In this document: in pieces, positions 1-12,167 of the stretch
Numbering within the stretch: the stretch's first letter is position 1
How the letters are laid out: every line of letters begins with the position of its first letter
NCBI GenBank assembly: GCA_013365325.1
Contig: JABVXV010000013.1
Coordinates: 116,579-180,578 of the forward strand
DNA from: Dipetalonema caudispina
Taxonomy: Eukaryota; Nematoda; Chromadorea; Rhabditida; Onchocercidae
DNA length: 64,000 bases
Reading direction: 5' to 3'
Position numbers and translations under genes: made by a program
The notes under the pieces: generated by a model
What the model was told of the DNA's origin: nothing
Databases searched by the model: none
What the model saw: the letters and a program-made list of their open reading frames with translations, nothing else

Positions 1-277
1 AATACCCATAAATTTTCCATACGGTTAACATCCTAAAATTTGTTTAAAAGATTGCCATTCAATTGTTGATATATTTTGGAAATGAGTTCTCGAAGATATT
101 TAAGGAGACTAAAGATAGAGTTATTAATTATATCTTTCAAAAAAAAAAAATTAACTTTTCTGTTTCAAAAAACACCTAAAATCAGTCATATTTTAAATGA
201 GCAATTATATCTAATATTGATGATCATCGAACTGTTATTTGATGATAATTATGATAAACTTGTTGTTGGTTCATCAA

Positions 278-585
278 AGCTACAACTAAGCAATTTTCCT
301 CGAAAATTCTGCAAAAATATAAAAAATAAATTTCTTCAAAAGTTAAATCAAAAATTTGTTATTGTTCACTGATAAAAAAATAAAATCAATTTATCAAAAT
401 GTAATCATATATTATTTGTTACATTAAAGTTAGCTACAACTAAGCAATTTTCCTCGAAAATTTTGCAAAAATATAAAAAATAAATTTCTTCAAAAGTTAA
501 ATCAAAAATTTGTTATTGTTCACTGATAAAAAAATAAAATCAATTTATCAAAATGTAATCATATATTATTTGTTAAATTAAAGTT
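278..585. repeat. 154-bp tandem duplication, two copies
   Basis: Two adjacent copies of a 154-bp unit (278-431 and 432-585) begin with the same AGCTACAACTAAGC and run to the same TTAAAGTT. I see only a few mismatches between them, for example ATTCTGC against ATTTTGC. The near-identity suggests a recent local duplication. No coding potential is apparent, and the open frame that crosses the first copy is AT-rich low-complexity peptide. Confidence 0.95.
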
Positions 586-2100
586 TATCATCATAGGTAT
601 CATACGAAAATATTGACCATTTTATAATCTCAAATTATCTCTTCCTAATTCATCGATACTTTTCATAGCATTAAAGAAATTGAACTCTTCTCAACATTTT
701 GTTGCTAATCTTATCAATCATTGTTATCTCTTCAACAATAATTATCATGCAATTACTATTATAAACTGCAAAGTATCACTTCATATTTATCTATTTTCAT
801 TAAAATATTACTATTTTTTAAGGCTATACTCTAAATTGTGCGCTTATCAATTGCATTCTATATCGGCATGCTTATCAGTGTTAGTATCATTGCATTAGAA
901 ATAACTGAATGTTTGAATAAAAGCTTAAGCTAACCTAAGGTGACGTAATCAGAAGTATACCTTTAACAATGAAAGTGTGACAGATGTTTTCATTTATCGT
1001 ATGTTTATATCAGCTGTCATTCAACAGGTGATCTACCGGCATTCAAACAAATGGGAAAATATATTTATGATAAAAGCTTTTGTTTAATTATCACTTCCCG
1101 ATGAGTAGTAATTTTTGGGGATAAACTTATAGTAGAATGAAGTAAAATTTTTTGAAATTAAATTGAAAAAAAGAAGAATGGAAGAAAAAACGAACAAACC
1201 AACAAAAAAAGTTAATGCATAATTTATTTTTTTTTTCTTTTGCTAAAGTTAATAGGGAAATTTTAACTCTTCAAATAATAAAAAGGAAATCCATTGATAT
1301 TCAATTTCTACGAGAAACCATTGCAAACACAAGTAAATGATATTTATGGGCGCAAATAACGTATGCGCAAATGTATGTGGTACAAACTTTTTTTGTTTTA
1401 TACGTTCTTGTCATTTACTTTCGAATGAAGAAGTTTACTTAATTTTTTTTGGTAGAAAAACAATGACGAATATTTTTGATTAAAAAAAAAAAATTAACAT
1501 AAAGATTTTTAAATTTTGAAAAATTACTAAAAAATTGTATGGTATTGGAATGGTTGAAAAATTGATCTGTGAATATTAAAATGATTTTGAATAAAAATTT
1601 TGTTTACAGAGCAAAAATAGACAAATATCGTTGTAAATTAACAAACGGTAAACAGTACTGAAATGATTGGATGAATTTTCTAATTAAATTGATGCTAAAA
1701 AATTTATATTTCATTTTTTATAATTTTTTAGTTCCTAATCTTAATCCAATGTTTTAATAAGCTTATAAATTAGTTGTTTAGAATTTTTAAAATGTTTGTT
1801 ATAAATTCTTACGAAATATTTTCCTGTTTATCAGGGAATATCGGTGAACTATCAGTTAGACTATGATTGACAATATATGCAAGTGTAATAATTATAGGAT
1901 CGAAAATGATAAAATGTCAAATTTATTGATTAAAAATTGTGCATATAACATTTTGAATTTTAAAATGATCGTCAATGTTTAATCGATTTTGTTTTATTCA
2001 AATTTATATTTATCATTTTAACTTTTATTTCTCAATCAGAGACAATTTTCTTACAACAAACAATCTGTTCATCAATTATACTTTCTTTTGTCAATGTTAA

Positions 2101-2102
<2 letters not shown>

Positions 2103-2134
<32 letters not shown>
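2103..2134. repeat. (CA)n microsatellite
   Basis: Uninterrupted CA dinucleotides of about 32 bp, followed by TATGCATACATACATA. Confidence 0.95.
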
Positions 2135-2137
<3 letters not shown>

Positions 2138-3980
2138 GCATACATACATAATTTACAGTTATTTAGATCAGTAATAATTTATCTTCAAGTTTACCTTCGG
2201 TATTTTACCTTAATATTTTAACATTGTGCAATATTAGCATGATATTGGCTGTAAAATGAATAAAACTAAAATACGAATTGGATAATCGTTTTTGGTGGTT
2301 AAACTGAAAGATTATTGTAACAATGATACGATGACAATACGATTTTACTAACTTACTTCGTATAATCAAGTAGTTGCAAAATAATGTGAACTATAAGTCT
2401 TTATCATAAACACTACAAAGAACAATACAAGTTCAAAGGTTAAGTACGAAAAGTTGTTAATTTGAAGGTGTTAATACAAGTGAAACAAATTTTAAATTGA
2501 ATGAAGTAAAACGGATATATTTGCAAGTCAATGTAATGTAATTAATCTAATTCTTATTTATTTTAGTTCATTCTTTGAATTTTGATAGAAATCTATGGTT
2601 GTTAATTAATTCGAATATTATTAATGTGATCTAAAAATAGCATTAAATTAACTTAAACTAACAAATGCAAACAAATTTAAATTCCAGTTAACTATTCTCA
2701 ATTTCTCAATTTTTCATTTTATTGCCTTATCAGTTCATTTATTTATATGTGCATATTTGCTTGCTCATTAATTTTGTTTGTTTTAAATTAATTATTGAAC
2801 CAAAGGTTATACTTCACAATCTGCTTAAACAACAATACTGAGTTATTCAAAGTTGACTGCTTGCAGAGATTAATGTAATTATCAAAAGAAAGTTTCTTTT
2901 TTATCTGATAAAAAATGCAAATTTAATTTATGAAGCAAAGAGAATATGAAAAAATTTGTTGAATTGCTAAAATTTGAATATAGGGAAAATTGAGGTAAAA
3001 TAAAAAGAGTACAAAAATGATTTAAAAGAAAAAAAAAAAAGTGATAGTATCAGAGGATTGAATTAAAAACAGTAACATGAAATGATGATAGATGGAGTAA
3101 AAATGGAGAAATTTTTTTAATGTAAAGAATTTGAAAGTAAAAGATGTACAAAAATTTTTTCTATCTGATAGAAACTATAAATTTTAATGAAAAATAACAA
3201 ATTATTAATAAAAATTTTAATTGGAAATTGCACTGTTGACGAGGACTAGTGCAGATATTCAAATTACAAATACTTGTTTTGTCGTTTAATGTTTAGCTAA
3301 ATTCTAAATATGTCCCTTTCAAAAGTTAAATTTTGCAATCACAAAATTAGCATTGTATGAAATGATGAGCAATTAGATCAATTCTTTAACATATCAAGAT
3401 ATGATAGATTGATAATATCTTTGTAGTTTATTTAGAAATAATTGTTTAATTGATTTATTTAATTTATTTTTAATATTATGCAAACTATTTAATTTCATTT
3501 CAAATTATCTAATTTTACTTTAAATTAATTAAACAATCATTTTAAGAGTACAATATAAGTTCAAGAAAAATTTCATCCATAACATATATCATTGTAAAAC
3601 TTGAAAACTTTTATCAGAATAAAGCAGCAAAAAAAATTATCAAAAAGCTTATTAGGTTAGAATAATAAAAAGTTTATTTTGACAAATGATTTCAATGATT
3701 TCATTGCATGAGAAAGTAATCAAATTTATTTTAATCTTTTAATGCAAAACTTTTTATATCATTTTTCAACTAAGTGGAAAATTGATGAATGTATGAGAAG
3801 GATAAAAAAATACATACACCTGCATAAATAAATGATAATTGATGAACAATAATTGTGAAAGCGGCAAAGGTAATTCCCATGAGGCGCAAACATCATCTTA
3901 CATCATCGAAATACATCAGCTGGCGTACTATGTTTGTCATTATTATTATCATTATTATTGTTATTACTGTCGGCTTATCC

Positions 3981-4012
<32 letters not shown>

Positions 4013-4393
4013 ACTTAAAAGATATATACCGCCTAATGCAATGGATTACTCTTTTTGTGATGTATATCAGAAGCTTGTTCGATATGCTTCAAACATGAAT
4101 TTCAATGGTTATGCGCTAAAAATTTTCCTCTTCCTACAGCTGCCTCTTTCATTTTTCTTTTATCATGTCGATATGTGAACAATTCAATCATTTTTCTTAA
4201 AAAATTGAAGAAAATATTAATATTTTTCCGGATAAAAATTTACATATCTACAATGATGATAAACGACATTTCCACTATCTTCTTTACAGCGATCATCTCT
4301 AGCAGTATCAAATCTACGATTAGCATAAAATTTGTTCGTTATTCAAAAGCAATCTTTACTATCAGAACTTTCACGGGTAAAAGACGAAAAATT

Positions 4394-4464
4394 GATGATG
4401 TTAACTAATGATAATAGATGTATGTTAAAATTATTATAAATCTATTATCATTAGTTATCATCAT
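4394..4464. repeat. Long hairpin (17-bp perfect inverted repeat)
   Basis: AACTAATGATAATAGAT at 4403-4419 is the exact reverse complement of 4440-4456, around a 20-nt loop (4420-4439). GATGAT and ATCATC outside the arms could extend the stem past a small bulge. The size resembles a miRNA precursor, but nothing else supports that and AT-rich DNA makes hairpins by chance. Confidence 0.8.
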
Positions 4465-5105
4465 CATCATCATCATTATCATCATTAAATTACTATTCAA
4501 CACTTTTTCAACAATGGTAATTCTTTAACTTAGCTTAATTATCACTCCTACTAATTACAATTATAGATTTGCATATGATAGCTGTCAAAATTGTTTCCAT
4601 TTATGAAATGCGCTATTATCCAATTGCATTATTTGTATCGTAAAATTTTTCAAGTGTGATAATGTGCATTGCAATATGCAAATAACATATGTCACATTCT
4701 GCTTTGTTGCATTTCAACAATAATTTACAAGAAATAATTTGAATGAAATTTAAATTATGAGTAGAAATTTTTACATTTTGCATAAAAGTAATAGCAACAA
4801 TTATATGCAATATTTTGTAATTTTTGCTATTTCTTTTACATATCTCAAATTAAATGAAATAAAATTATCTTCTAGCAGAAAATATCTTTTGATATCTTTT
4901 GATATGAAATATGAAATAATTTCTATGCATGCGGAAATGAAACTTGAAATGTTCATTCAATACTGATCAAATATAATGGTAAGTGTGTAGTAAGTGTGAT
5001 TTTTTTTTTGGGTAAACCGCAGGGGGGAGGGAGTAGATTTCGACCTTTCTCAGTTTTACTTCATGAAATACAATCATTGAAGTAAGTAGATCCCAAAAGT
5101 AATCT

Positions 5106-5120
5106 CACCTGCAACAGGTG
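5106..5120. promoter_or_regulatory. Inverted E-box pair
   Basis: CACCTG and CAGGTG face each other across 3 bp (CACCTGCAACAGGTG), an almost perfect palindrome. It lies 2.3 kb upstream of the first Id-like HLH gene. CAGGTG is bound by bHLH E-protein dimers and Snail-type zinc fingers; binding here is inference. Confidence 0.4.
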
Positions 5121-6060
5121 TTAAAGAGTGAAAAAGAGATGGTGAGGTACAGAGAGAAATACTTCTCAGGTAACAACATTTGAATGAATACATTTAAGCC
5201 TCTTTCGTCATTCTACAATCATCTTAATGATATTGTTGTTGCAAATATGACCATCTGGACAAATTTTCTCATATTTTCATAAATTTTTCAAAAATTTTTT
5301 AAAAAATTTTTTTCCAATAAACATGTAAATATGTATTGCTACTTAAATGGAAATTTTCCTGAAAGCATAAATGTTAAATGAAGAAAAGATATGTAAATTT
5401 ATCACACTGCTATTATAACGTAAACAGAATTGATCATCAATCCTATCATCACTTATTGTTGTTGTCGAATAGATCTACTACGCAGGTTTATTTATCCAAT
5501 TATTTGATATTTGTGTAAGTAATAAAAATTTTGAACTATATGTTAAAACTATATGTCGTATACGTATTGTTGTAAATTTTGATTCGATTTCCCAAAAAAT
5601 TTACACAATAATCATCTTTCCGGAAAATTTTTATGATAATCGAAAATGATAAATTTAAAGAATTCCAGTATTATTCAATTTTTTTTTCGTTAATAAATCA
5701 ACAGGATTATTGATAAAATTATATAAATATGTTTGTTATATAACAATCAGTGTAGCATATATCATTTGGATTACCATTTTTACTTCTGTATCAGATAATA
5801 CTACAACGATATATATATACTTATACATATCATCAATTATACAACAAAAAATAAACTTCATCCATATGTTTCACATATTATTATTATTGTATTGATGTAT
5901 TCCATTGATCTGTTTCAAAGAGAATAATTCAGGATTTTCGATATTGAAATAATTTTCAATATTTAATAAAGGAAAAAGGATATGATATTAAATTATTAGC
6001 CAATTTTTAGTGTTATCAAATTGATCCATCATCATCATCATCACTACTTCTTCTCATCGA

Positions 6061-6310
6061 AACAACAGCTCAGGAAGTTAGTATCGCTCTAATCATTTCC
6101 ACTTGGCAATAGATCCGGAATAAAAACAGATGGAATGTATTGTATGGATGGGATATGTTTCGACAGTTGGGCATCATACCATTTGCAAAGTATATTATTG
6201 TAACAGCTGTGTTGTTTGTGCACCGTTATGCGATAATGTCGCACAGGGGGCCCTAGGCGATAGATGAGAATAACATCTGTCCACGTCAAAAAATGTTTCA
6301 CTACCCATTT
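6061..6310. other. GC-richer non-coding island upstream of the first HLH gene
   Basis: This block is clearly richer in G and C than its surroundings and contains GGGGGCCCTAGGCG, CAGCTG and CATCTG. A 70-codon frame is open on the minus strand but has no splice signals and resembles no family I know. I read it as a candidate conserved cis-regulatory element rather than an exon. Confidence 0.35.
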
Positions 6311-6326
6311 AATCCTAACATACCGA

Positions 6327-6327
<1 letters not shown>

Positions 6328-6364
<37 letters not shown>
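6328..6364. repeat. A37 homopolymer
   Basis: 37 consecutive A residues immediately after the GC-richer island. It could be the tail of an old retroposed sequence or simple slippage. No element body or target-site duplication is visible. Confidence 0.9.
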
Positions 6365-6366
<2 letters not shown>

Positions 6367-6979
6367 AATTTCTTTTAACTGTTGTCCTCCTTTTTGGATA
6401 TAAAGCAGCTGTTAAGCGTGCTAATCCGGAATAACTGTATTGTAATGATACGGAAATGATATTGAAATGGATGGTGGTTTAAATAACAAAGTATACTTGA
6501 AAGAAGTTCGAAATTTGAAACATAATATAAACCAATTATTATCATTGAATATTAGAATATAAAAATGGAAATAGGATTAAAAGTTAAAATTTTTTCATAA
6601 TTACATTTTTTTTTTTTTTTTTTTTTGGTTATAATTAAAAATTTCAAAATTTTGTAATTGAAAAAATTTACCAAATAAAGTTATGAAAATAAAATGATAA
6701 AAAAAGGAAAACTTTTATTCTAATAATTAGGTTACGATTAGGAATTTTTTCAATTGTAAAATATAATTTAAAAAAAAAAAAAAAAAGAAAAATCAAAAAG
6801 TTTCCTAAGAATTAAATATCATATCAAATAATTGAAAAAGGAATAAATTACCAATTTTTTTTTTTTTATTTTCTTTTCGATTATTCAATTCCTATTTCAT
6901 ATTCTTTCCAATATTATTATTGATAGAATATTTTCTTTTTTTTTTTTTTTTTTTTTCACAACAATATTTCTCACGTCCT

Positions 6980-7451
6980 AGTTTAATTTATTTTTCTTCA
7001 TGATTAAAATATGCATGAAAGAGAAACCAGTTCCGTTGTTTAGTGATACTTTGTTTGAATGGTTAGGTGTCACAATAATTGTCACGGAGAGATATGGTGC
7101 GAAGCACATTTGCATACCCAATTTAAGCCTGGGAAAAGTTTCTTCCGTCCATGTGTTGAGTAACCATTTTCCCAAGAGCGGTAACTAACTAAGAGAGAGA
7201 GAGCAGGTGCTATTATAGCACAATGCCAGCTGTTCCAAGGGTGTGGCTATCCAATTTGTGGGAGGAGTTTCAGGGTCAAAGGGTGTGTCAATTTGGTTAG
7301 CTTCTCCAGAATGGGTTTTACTACATACATAATATCCTCGTATCGACGAATACTCTTGAAGAAGTCTAGCAGGCGCCAATTTCATTCACAAAAGTTTGAT
7401 TTGATCAAAGGTGTAATTTTTAGTTTTCCGATTGTTATTGACGAAAAAAAA
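6980..7451 (+). promoter_or_regulatory. Upstream region of the first HLH gene, with SOX-like palindrome
   Basis: About 470 bp of GC-richer, non-repetitive DNA directly before the HLH start codon. It contains the palindrome ACAATAATTGT (7072-7082), two head-to-head SOX-type ACAAT motifs, an octamer-like TTTGCATAC near 7110 and a GAGA run near 7192. Frames are open on both strands (7000-7188 +, 6978-7175 and 7185-7385 -) but overlap each other and match nothing, so I treat them as by-products of composition. The promoter and 5' UTR are probably here; no TATA box stands out. Confidence 0.45.
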
Positions 7452-8290
7452 ATGCGATTGCTTCTATCACCATCCTCATCAAGTGCTTCATCCGGTTCAG
7501 AATCCGATAGTAGTACACAAATTCGTATTGGTCGAATTAAGAAAGCATCACATGAACAACGTCAACGATATCAGCTTATGAATAGATTACGAACAATGGT
7601 ACCTAATGCTCGAAGTGCTACGACACAGCTTGAACTGTTACAATATATCATCGATTATATCTCTGATTTACAGGTTGGTAATTTCAATTTATTGCTTTTC
7701 TCGCAAAATTCTTACGAAAAAATCATGTTAAAATAAAAAAAAACAAAACAAAAAGGATATTCCGGAAATGAAATATTACAGAAGAAAAAAAGTATTGTAA
7801 AAATATTACGGAAAAAATATATCAATTTATTTGGTGAAAAATAAATGTGTAAAATGTTATAAATTCGCTTTGTTTTATATTAATAAGTTATAAATGTTAA
7901 GTATCCAACTATCCGGTAGTTATGATAAGTATTGCCCTTATCAGGATAATTTACCGGAAATTTTGTTGATCCTTTATTTTTTACAGCTTTTCACAAAACT
8001 TTATTTATTTGCAGCAAATAGTAGATGATGATGATAATAATGATGATAATGATGATGATGATGATGATGATTATGATGATGATATTGATGGTAGAAGGAT
8101 TTCAACTGTTGCACCATTCAAGCAAAATCCAACAATCACTGATTTATCGCTTTTGTTCTCCAAGATCAGCACTACAACAAATAATGCCACATCTTTTACT
8201 ACTATGAAATATTCCACCAGACATGAATTCCATCAACAGCAAACTAATCCACATATTCAGATTTCCAAATATGATTCTGGATCACAGTAA
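7452..8290 (+). CDS. Id/extramacrochaetae-like HLH protein, copy 1
   Basis: Two exons, 7452-7673 and 8015-8290, joined by a phase-0 GT-AG intron, give about 165 aa. Residues 1-25 are serine-rich. Residues 40-74 form a helix-loop-helix whose second helix, LELLQYIIDYISDLQ, is very close to the Id/Emc signature. The region before helix 1 lacks the Asn-Glu-Arg E-box-contacting residues of true bHLH factors, so the protein should dimerise without binding DNA. Id proteins sequester E-protein and proneural partners in the nucleus (family knowledge). Exon 2 opens with Gln-Ile-Val and then an acidic Asp/Asn run encoded by GAT repeats, followed by a Thr/Gln-rich tail. The ATG at 7452 was chosen because it directly precedes the serine-rich segment; the frame is open upstream to 7293. 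The intron position matches that of copy 2. Confidence 0.8.
8027..8086 (+). repeat. GAT trinucleotide repeat coding poly-Asp
   Basis: Imperfect (GAT)n/(AAT)n repeats starting 12 bp after the splice acceptor of exon 2 of the first HLH gene. They encode about 20 Asp/Asn residues plus a Tyr. The repeat length is likely to vary between individuals. Confidence 0.9.
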
Positions 8291-9174
8291 AAAATAATGA
8301 ATTTAACATTTACTTCAGAAGCTACTGATGATCTATATTATATTATCGATCGATCACAGTAAAATTGTATGAAATTGGCAGCAAAAATATTCAACTTTCA
8401 TCCTTCCCATATGATAAACGGGAAGAAAATACTATTATTTTGATATGTAAATTAATTGATTATCAAAGTTTTCCTGAATTTCTTCCTGTTTTATTCTTCT
8501 TATAGCATACGTACATAAATCATTAATAACTATTTGAATGAGTTTTAAATCTATTGTTGTTGTATTTATAATTTTTGTTCCTTTTTTTTTTTTCCTTCAT
8601 AAAATGCATATTTCTACTTTGTTGAAATTTTATACTTAACTTAAAAATTAGAATTATTGCTGTGATATCGAAGAAAATAAACGATAGCACAATTTTCTGA
8701 ATATCTGTCAATTTTTAGTATTCCTTTCGTTGCATTTTATTTTTTTTGCTACATATTAACTAATTTACTGGAATTTTGGTTTTGATTCAAATTATTTTAC
8801 CAATTACTGCAACTTTTTCATTCCCTAAAAATTTTATAATCAATCGTATACAGTTTTTAGTTCGAGAGAAACTTGTAAATTAATTTTGTTTTCAAAATTT
8901 CAGAAATTAAAATGTTGTCATTTGTAAATTTTTGAAATGTACGATTTGCGGGTTTTTTTTTCTTTTTTTTTTTTTTGATTATTTGCTGATAAAAGTTGAT
9001 AAATTACTTCTAATTTTTTTCTCGATTTTTTAAACAAATATTACCTAACATTTTCAACCTAATTCAAATTTCTTTCATGTTACATAATAGAGAGCAATGT
9101 TTTCAAAAAAGAAAAAAGAAAAAAAAAAAAAAGGAAGCGAAAATTGGTGAATTAGCATGATGCTATTGAATTGA

Positions 9175-9191
9175 CACCTGGTGTACACCTG
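9175..9191. promoter_or_regulatory. Direct E-box pair, 11-bp spacing
   Basis: CACCTG at 9175-9180 and again at 9186-9191, start-to-start 11 bp, so both sites face the same side of the helix. It lies 0.9 kb downstream of the first HLH gene. Binding by bHLH or Snail-type factors is inferred. Confidence 0.4.
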
Positions 9192-10009
9192 CTGGACATC
9201 TGATTTAAAGCTCTAAATAATCATGAATTGATATATTTTCAAATGTCCTTAGCTTTTAATGATTTTTATCATTCATATTGCATGCAAGATGAAATATCAA
9301 AAAAGTTTAGGAATTGTAGAAAACGAATTAGAAACATTTCTTCGAATATTCCTACGACAAATTGTAGGTTATTGAAATTTGAATAGTTTTAAAAATTATT
9401 CAAGTTGCGTTTCACCGTAGATAAAGCATTGTCAAAGGAAGAAAATCAGGTTCTGCTATGCATTGTAGTTAATGCAGAAAAAGCGGTAATTTCCTTTTGT
9501 GCTATTGTTCAGAATGATTCCATTTTGTCATCATTTCAATTCAATTATTGACATTATTGTTGTTAAAATATGATAGAAATGATTTTAATTCCTTCATCGA
9601 TTTGCAAATGAATGATTGAATTAACTGTTTTGTTGCACAAAATGATGGATTGCAAACAATTTTTATGCAAATTTTTAGACTTCATTCAGTCAATGATCAT
9701 TTAGCGCATTTTATTTCCCCTAGTGAATAGGAAATTTTTGAATTTCACACATCAAAGAATGATATTATATATTTTTTCAATTTATATAATTTGATTGAGA
9801 ACTTCACTTTGAAATGACCTAAAATAGTATGAGTTAGAAGTAGAAGTAGGAAAATGCCATCAGTTATCCAACTAAATTTTGCAAATTCTTCAATAATCAT
9901 TCTTATTTGGCTTAATTTAACCCTATATAATAGCCATTAGTTTATTATCTCTAAAAGCTAGGCTCAAATTGATGCCTATGTATATGTATCTAAGGGGGTC
10001 AGTTCATTT

Positions 10010-10230
10010 AGCTATACGAGATGAAGCAAAAAGGAAGAGCAGCTGTCGTAGGCTTTATATATTTCATATGGCCATTGATTTTGCAGCAGAACCAGATGTC
10101 CTCTTGCATATATACATCTGACACCAGATCCGTGAAGCCTCCTGTTACTACTACTGGATGTTGTATCGGGAAAAGCCAAGTGCTGACCAGACTTGTTCCA
10201 GATTGCAAGCCTTAAAAATAAGGCCAAGAA
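10010..10230. other. GC-richer island, unknown function
   Basis: About 220 bp near 43% GC in surroundings of roughly 28%, with CAGCTG at 10040-10045. Frames of 64-71 codons are open on both strands at once, which suggests composition rather than coding. No start or splice context and no recognisable domain. Candidate enhancer or remnant sequence. Confidence 0.35.
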
Positions 10231-11161
10231 GCGATGAACTAATTGTTAGTAATAATTTAGAGGGAAATATTCAGGAAGCATTCATCGTTGTGCATATGCA
10301 TTAGAAATTTGTTCAACAATGAGATTTTCAATGATGTAAACCGAATTTAGACTTAGCTTAAATTTTAATTTAATTTTAAATCCAAATCCAATTATTAGCA
10401 TTCAAATTTTAGAGTCAATCCAATTGTTCATTCGCATATCAGCGAAACAAAGATTTAAATAATCTGAAATAGCTTATAATGGATAAATATAAATAGTAAT
10501 TGCAATAAATTGCATAAATTAATTAATTCAGGCAAATCTGATATATGAAACCATTGAAGTAATTGATGGAAGAGTTTATTCAGTCATTTATCTGCAATAA
10601 TTCTGTCAATTTTACAACAAAAATTGCTTAAAAAAAAAATAATAATAATGCAAAAAGTTATATTATCATATTATAAAATATTTCAGATTGTATGAGAACT
10701 GCATTGAAATGATAAAGGAAATGTTTGGTTGAGATAACGGATCAGTAATTGAAATAATTTAGGATAATTATGGAAGTTATCGGGGTTACACAAAGAGGAT
10801 GAAGCTTTTTATTGCATCAAAGATAACAGAAATTAAAGGCGGAAAATGGTTTTGTGTGAAATGAATTGTGCATCTCATCCTGATAAACATTGTCATTTGT
10901 GCAACTCTGATTTGCATATGAAAACAAATGAGCTATAAAAAAAAAAAAAAAAAAAAAAAAGAAATTAATTGTAATGTAATGGATTAGTAATATACGTATA
11001 TGCAAAACAATAGTATCTGAAGTGAACCTAAAAAATTTATCACCATTTCAAAATTTTATCAATGTAAATTTCAATTAAAAGTGTGAAATAGTACAATTCT
11101 TCTTTTTTTTTTTGCATAATACAATGACAATTTTCAATTTGTATAATTTTTTTGTATAATT

Positions 11162-11179
11162 TATATTGTATACAATATA
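11162..11179. repeat. 18-bp perfect palindrome
   Basis: TATATTGTATACAATATA reads the same on both strands. It contains ATTGT and ACAAT facing each other, the mirror orientation of the SOX-like palindrome near 7072. Confidence 0.85.
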
Positions 11180-12167
11180 GATAGGTATACTTTTTGAAGT
11201 GTAAATGTAACCTGAAAATTTTTCCATCAACTTGATCTCATGAATAATAAATGAGATGACTTAAAAATGAAAAGAAAAAAAAAAAAAAGAAGGGTACTTT
11301 TAATAGAAGGCGGCTTTTATGCGGTAAAGTAAAGAGGATTTAAGCTATACGACAACGTACTGCGGCATCTGTTATCCATTTTTTTTTGGGAGGCCATGTG
11401 TTTCCATTACTACTATTCGGCATCATCATGATCATTTCTATAACAATTATCATCATTATTATTGTTATTATTATTATTATTATTATTATGATTACCATAG
11501 TTCTTTCACAAATAACCTTTATTCTACAAAGTGAAATACTGAAGTCAAAAATGTGACATTGATTACAGTGATATGTACAGGTTAGTTAACTATGACCTTT
11601 TTCTTATCCTAATCATTTTGTTAGTAAATACAATAAAGAGGCACTTCAATTTTCTTTCATATTGTTGTTATAATCAAATTTTGCAAAATAATATTTCAGG
11701 AAATGCATAAATGTGAGTGTAAAGTGAAAACGAAAAAGCTTTCCTGCGACATTAACGCTTATATCAAAAAAAAAATGAAAATTTTGTTTTGAATAGTTTA
11801 CAAATTTAGAATATTTCAGTTGAAATTCTGTAAAAAAATTATAGCTAAAAGAAGAGATATGCATATGAAGAAACAAATTCTGAGGCCTTTTTCCCTCTCT
11901 CTCTCTCTCTCTCTCCCTCTTTCTTCACTTTTTTCAATGGGATAAGCAAAAAAATTTGCATAATAAAATGATGGAAAGTTCAAGGTGAAGATGGATAATG
12001 TGATGTTCTTCGTTTTCTTTCAATATAATTTATTATGGCCAATGATGACCTTGCCAAACTACTTTCCATTTTTCTAATGCATACTTTCAATGAGGTCATG
12101 GAAATCTAAATGGTCAATCAAAATTTTAAACTAATTTTTATTTTAAGAAGAATATGGACGAATACGT

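Larger units (their letters stand above)
586..6060. other. Gene-free AT-rich intergenic DNA
   Basis: No convincing exon on either strand: open frames are short, lysine/asparagine/phenylalanine-rich and lack splice context. The stretch holds a CA repeat (2103-2134), a T tract near 3981-4005, scattered CAGCTG/CAGGTG E-boxes (for example near 1010, 1025 and 3918), a 17-bp inverted repeat (4403-4456) and an E-box palindrome (5106-5120). Confidence 0.7.
8291..12167. other. Gene-free intergenic DNA between HLH copy 1 and the tRNA
   Basis: AT-rich, with poly-A/T tracts (8949-8974, 9118-9132, 10938-10960), a CT repeat (about 11894-11920), an ATT-repeat block (about 11455-11488), an 18-bp palindrome (11162-11179) and one GC-richer island (10010-10230). 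I see no exon. Confidence 0.65.

Noticed and set aside
76..372. 98-codon plus-strand frame at the window start
   Set aside because: Lys/Leu/Ile-rich, ends inside the 154-bp tandem duplication, no domain.
6978..7385. Overlapping 62-66-codon frames on both strands upstream of HLH copy 1
   Set aside because: Frames open on both strands at once in a GC-richer block, with no start or splice context; better explained as regulatory DNA.
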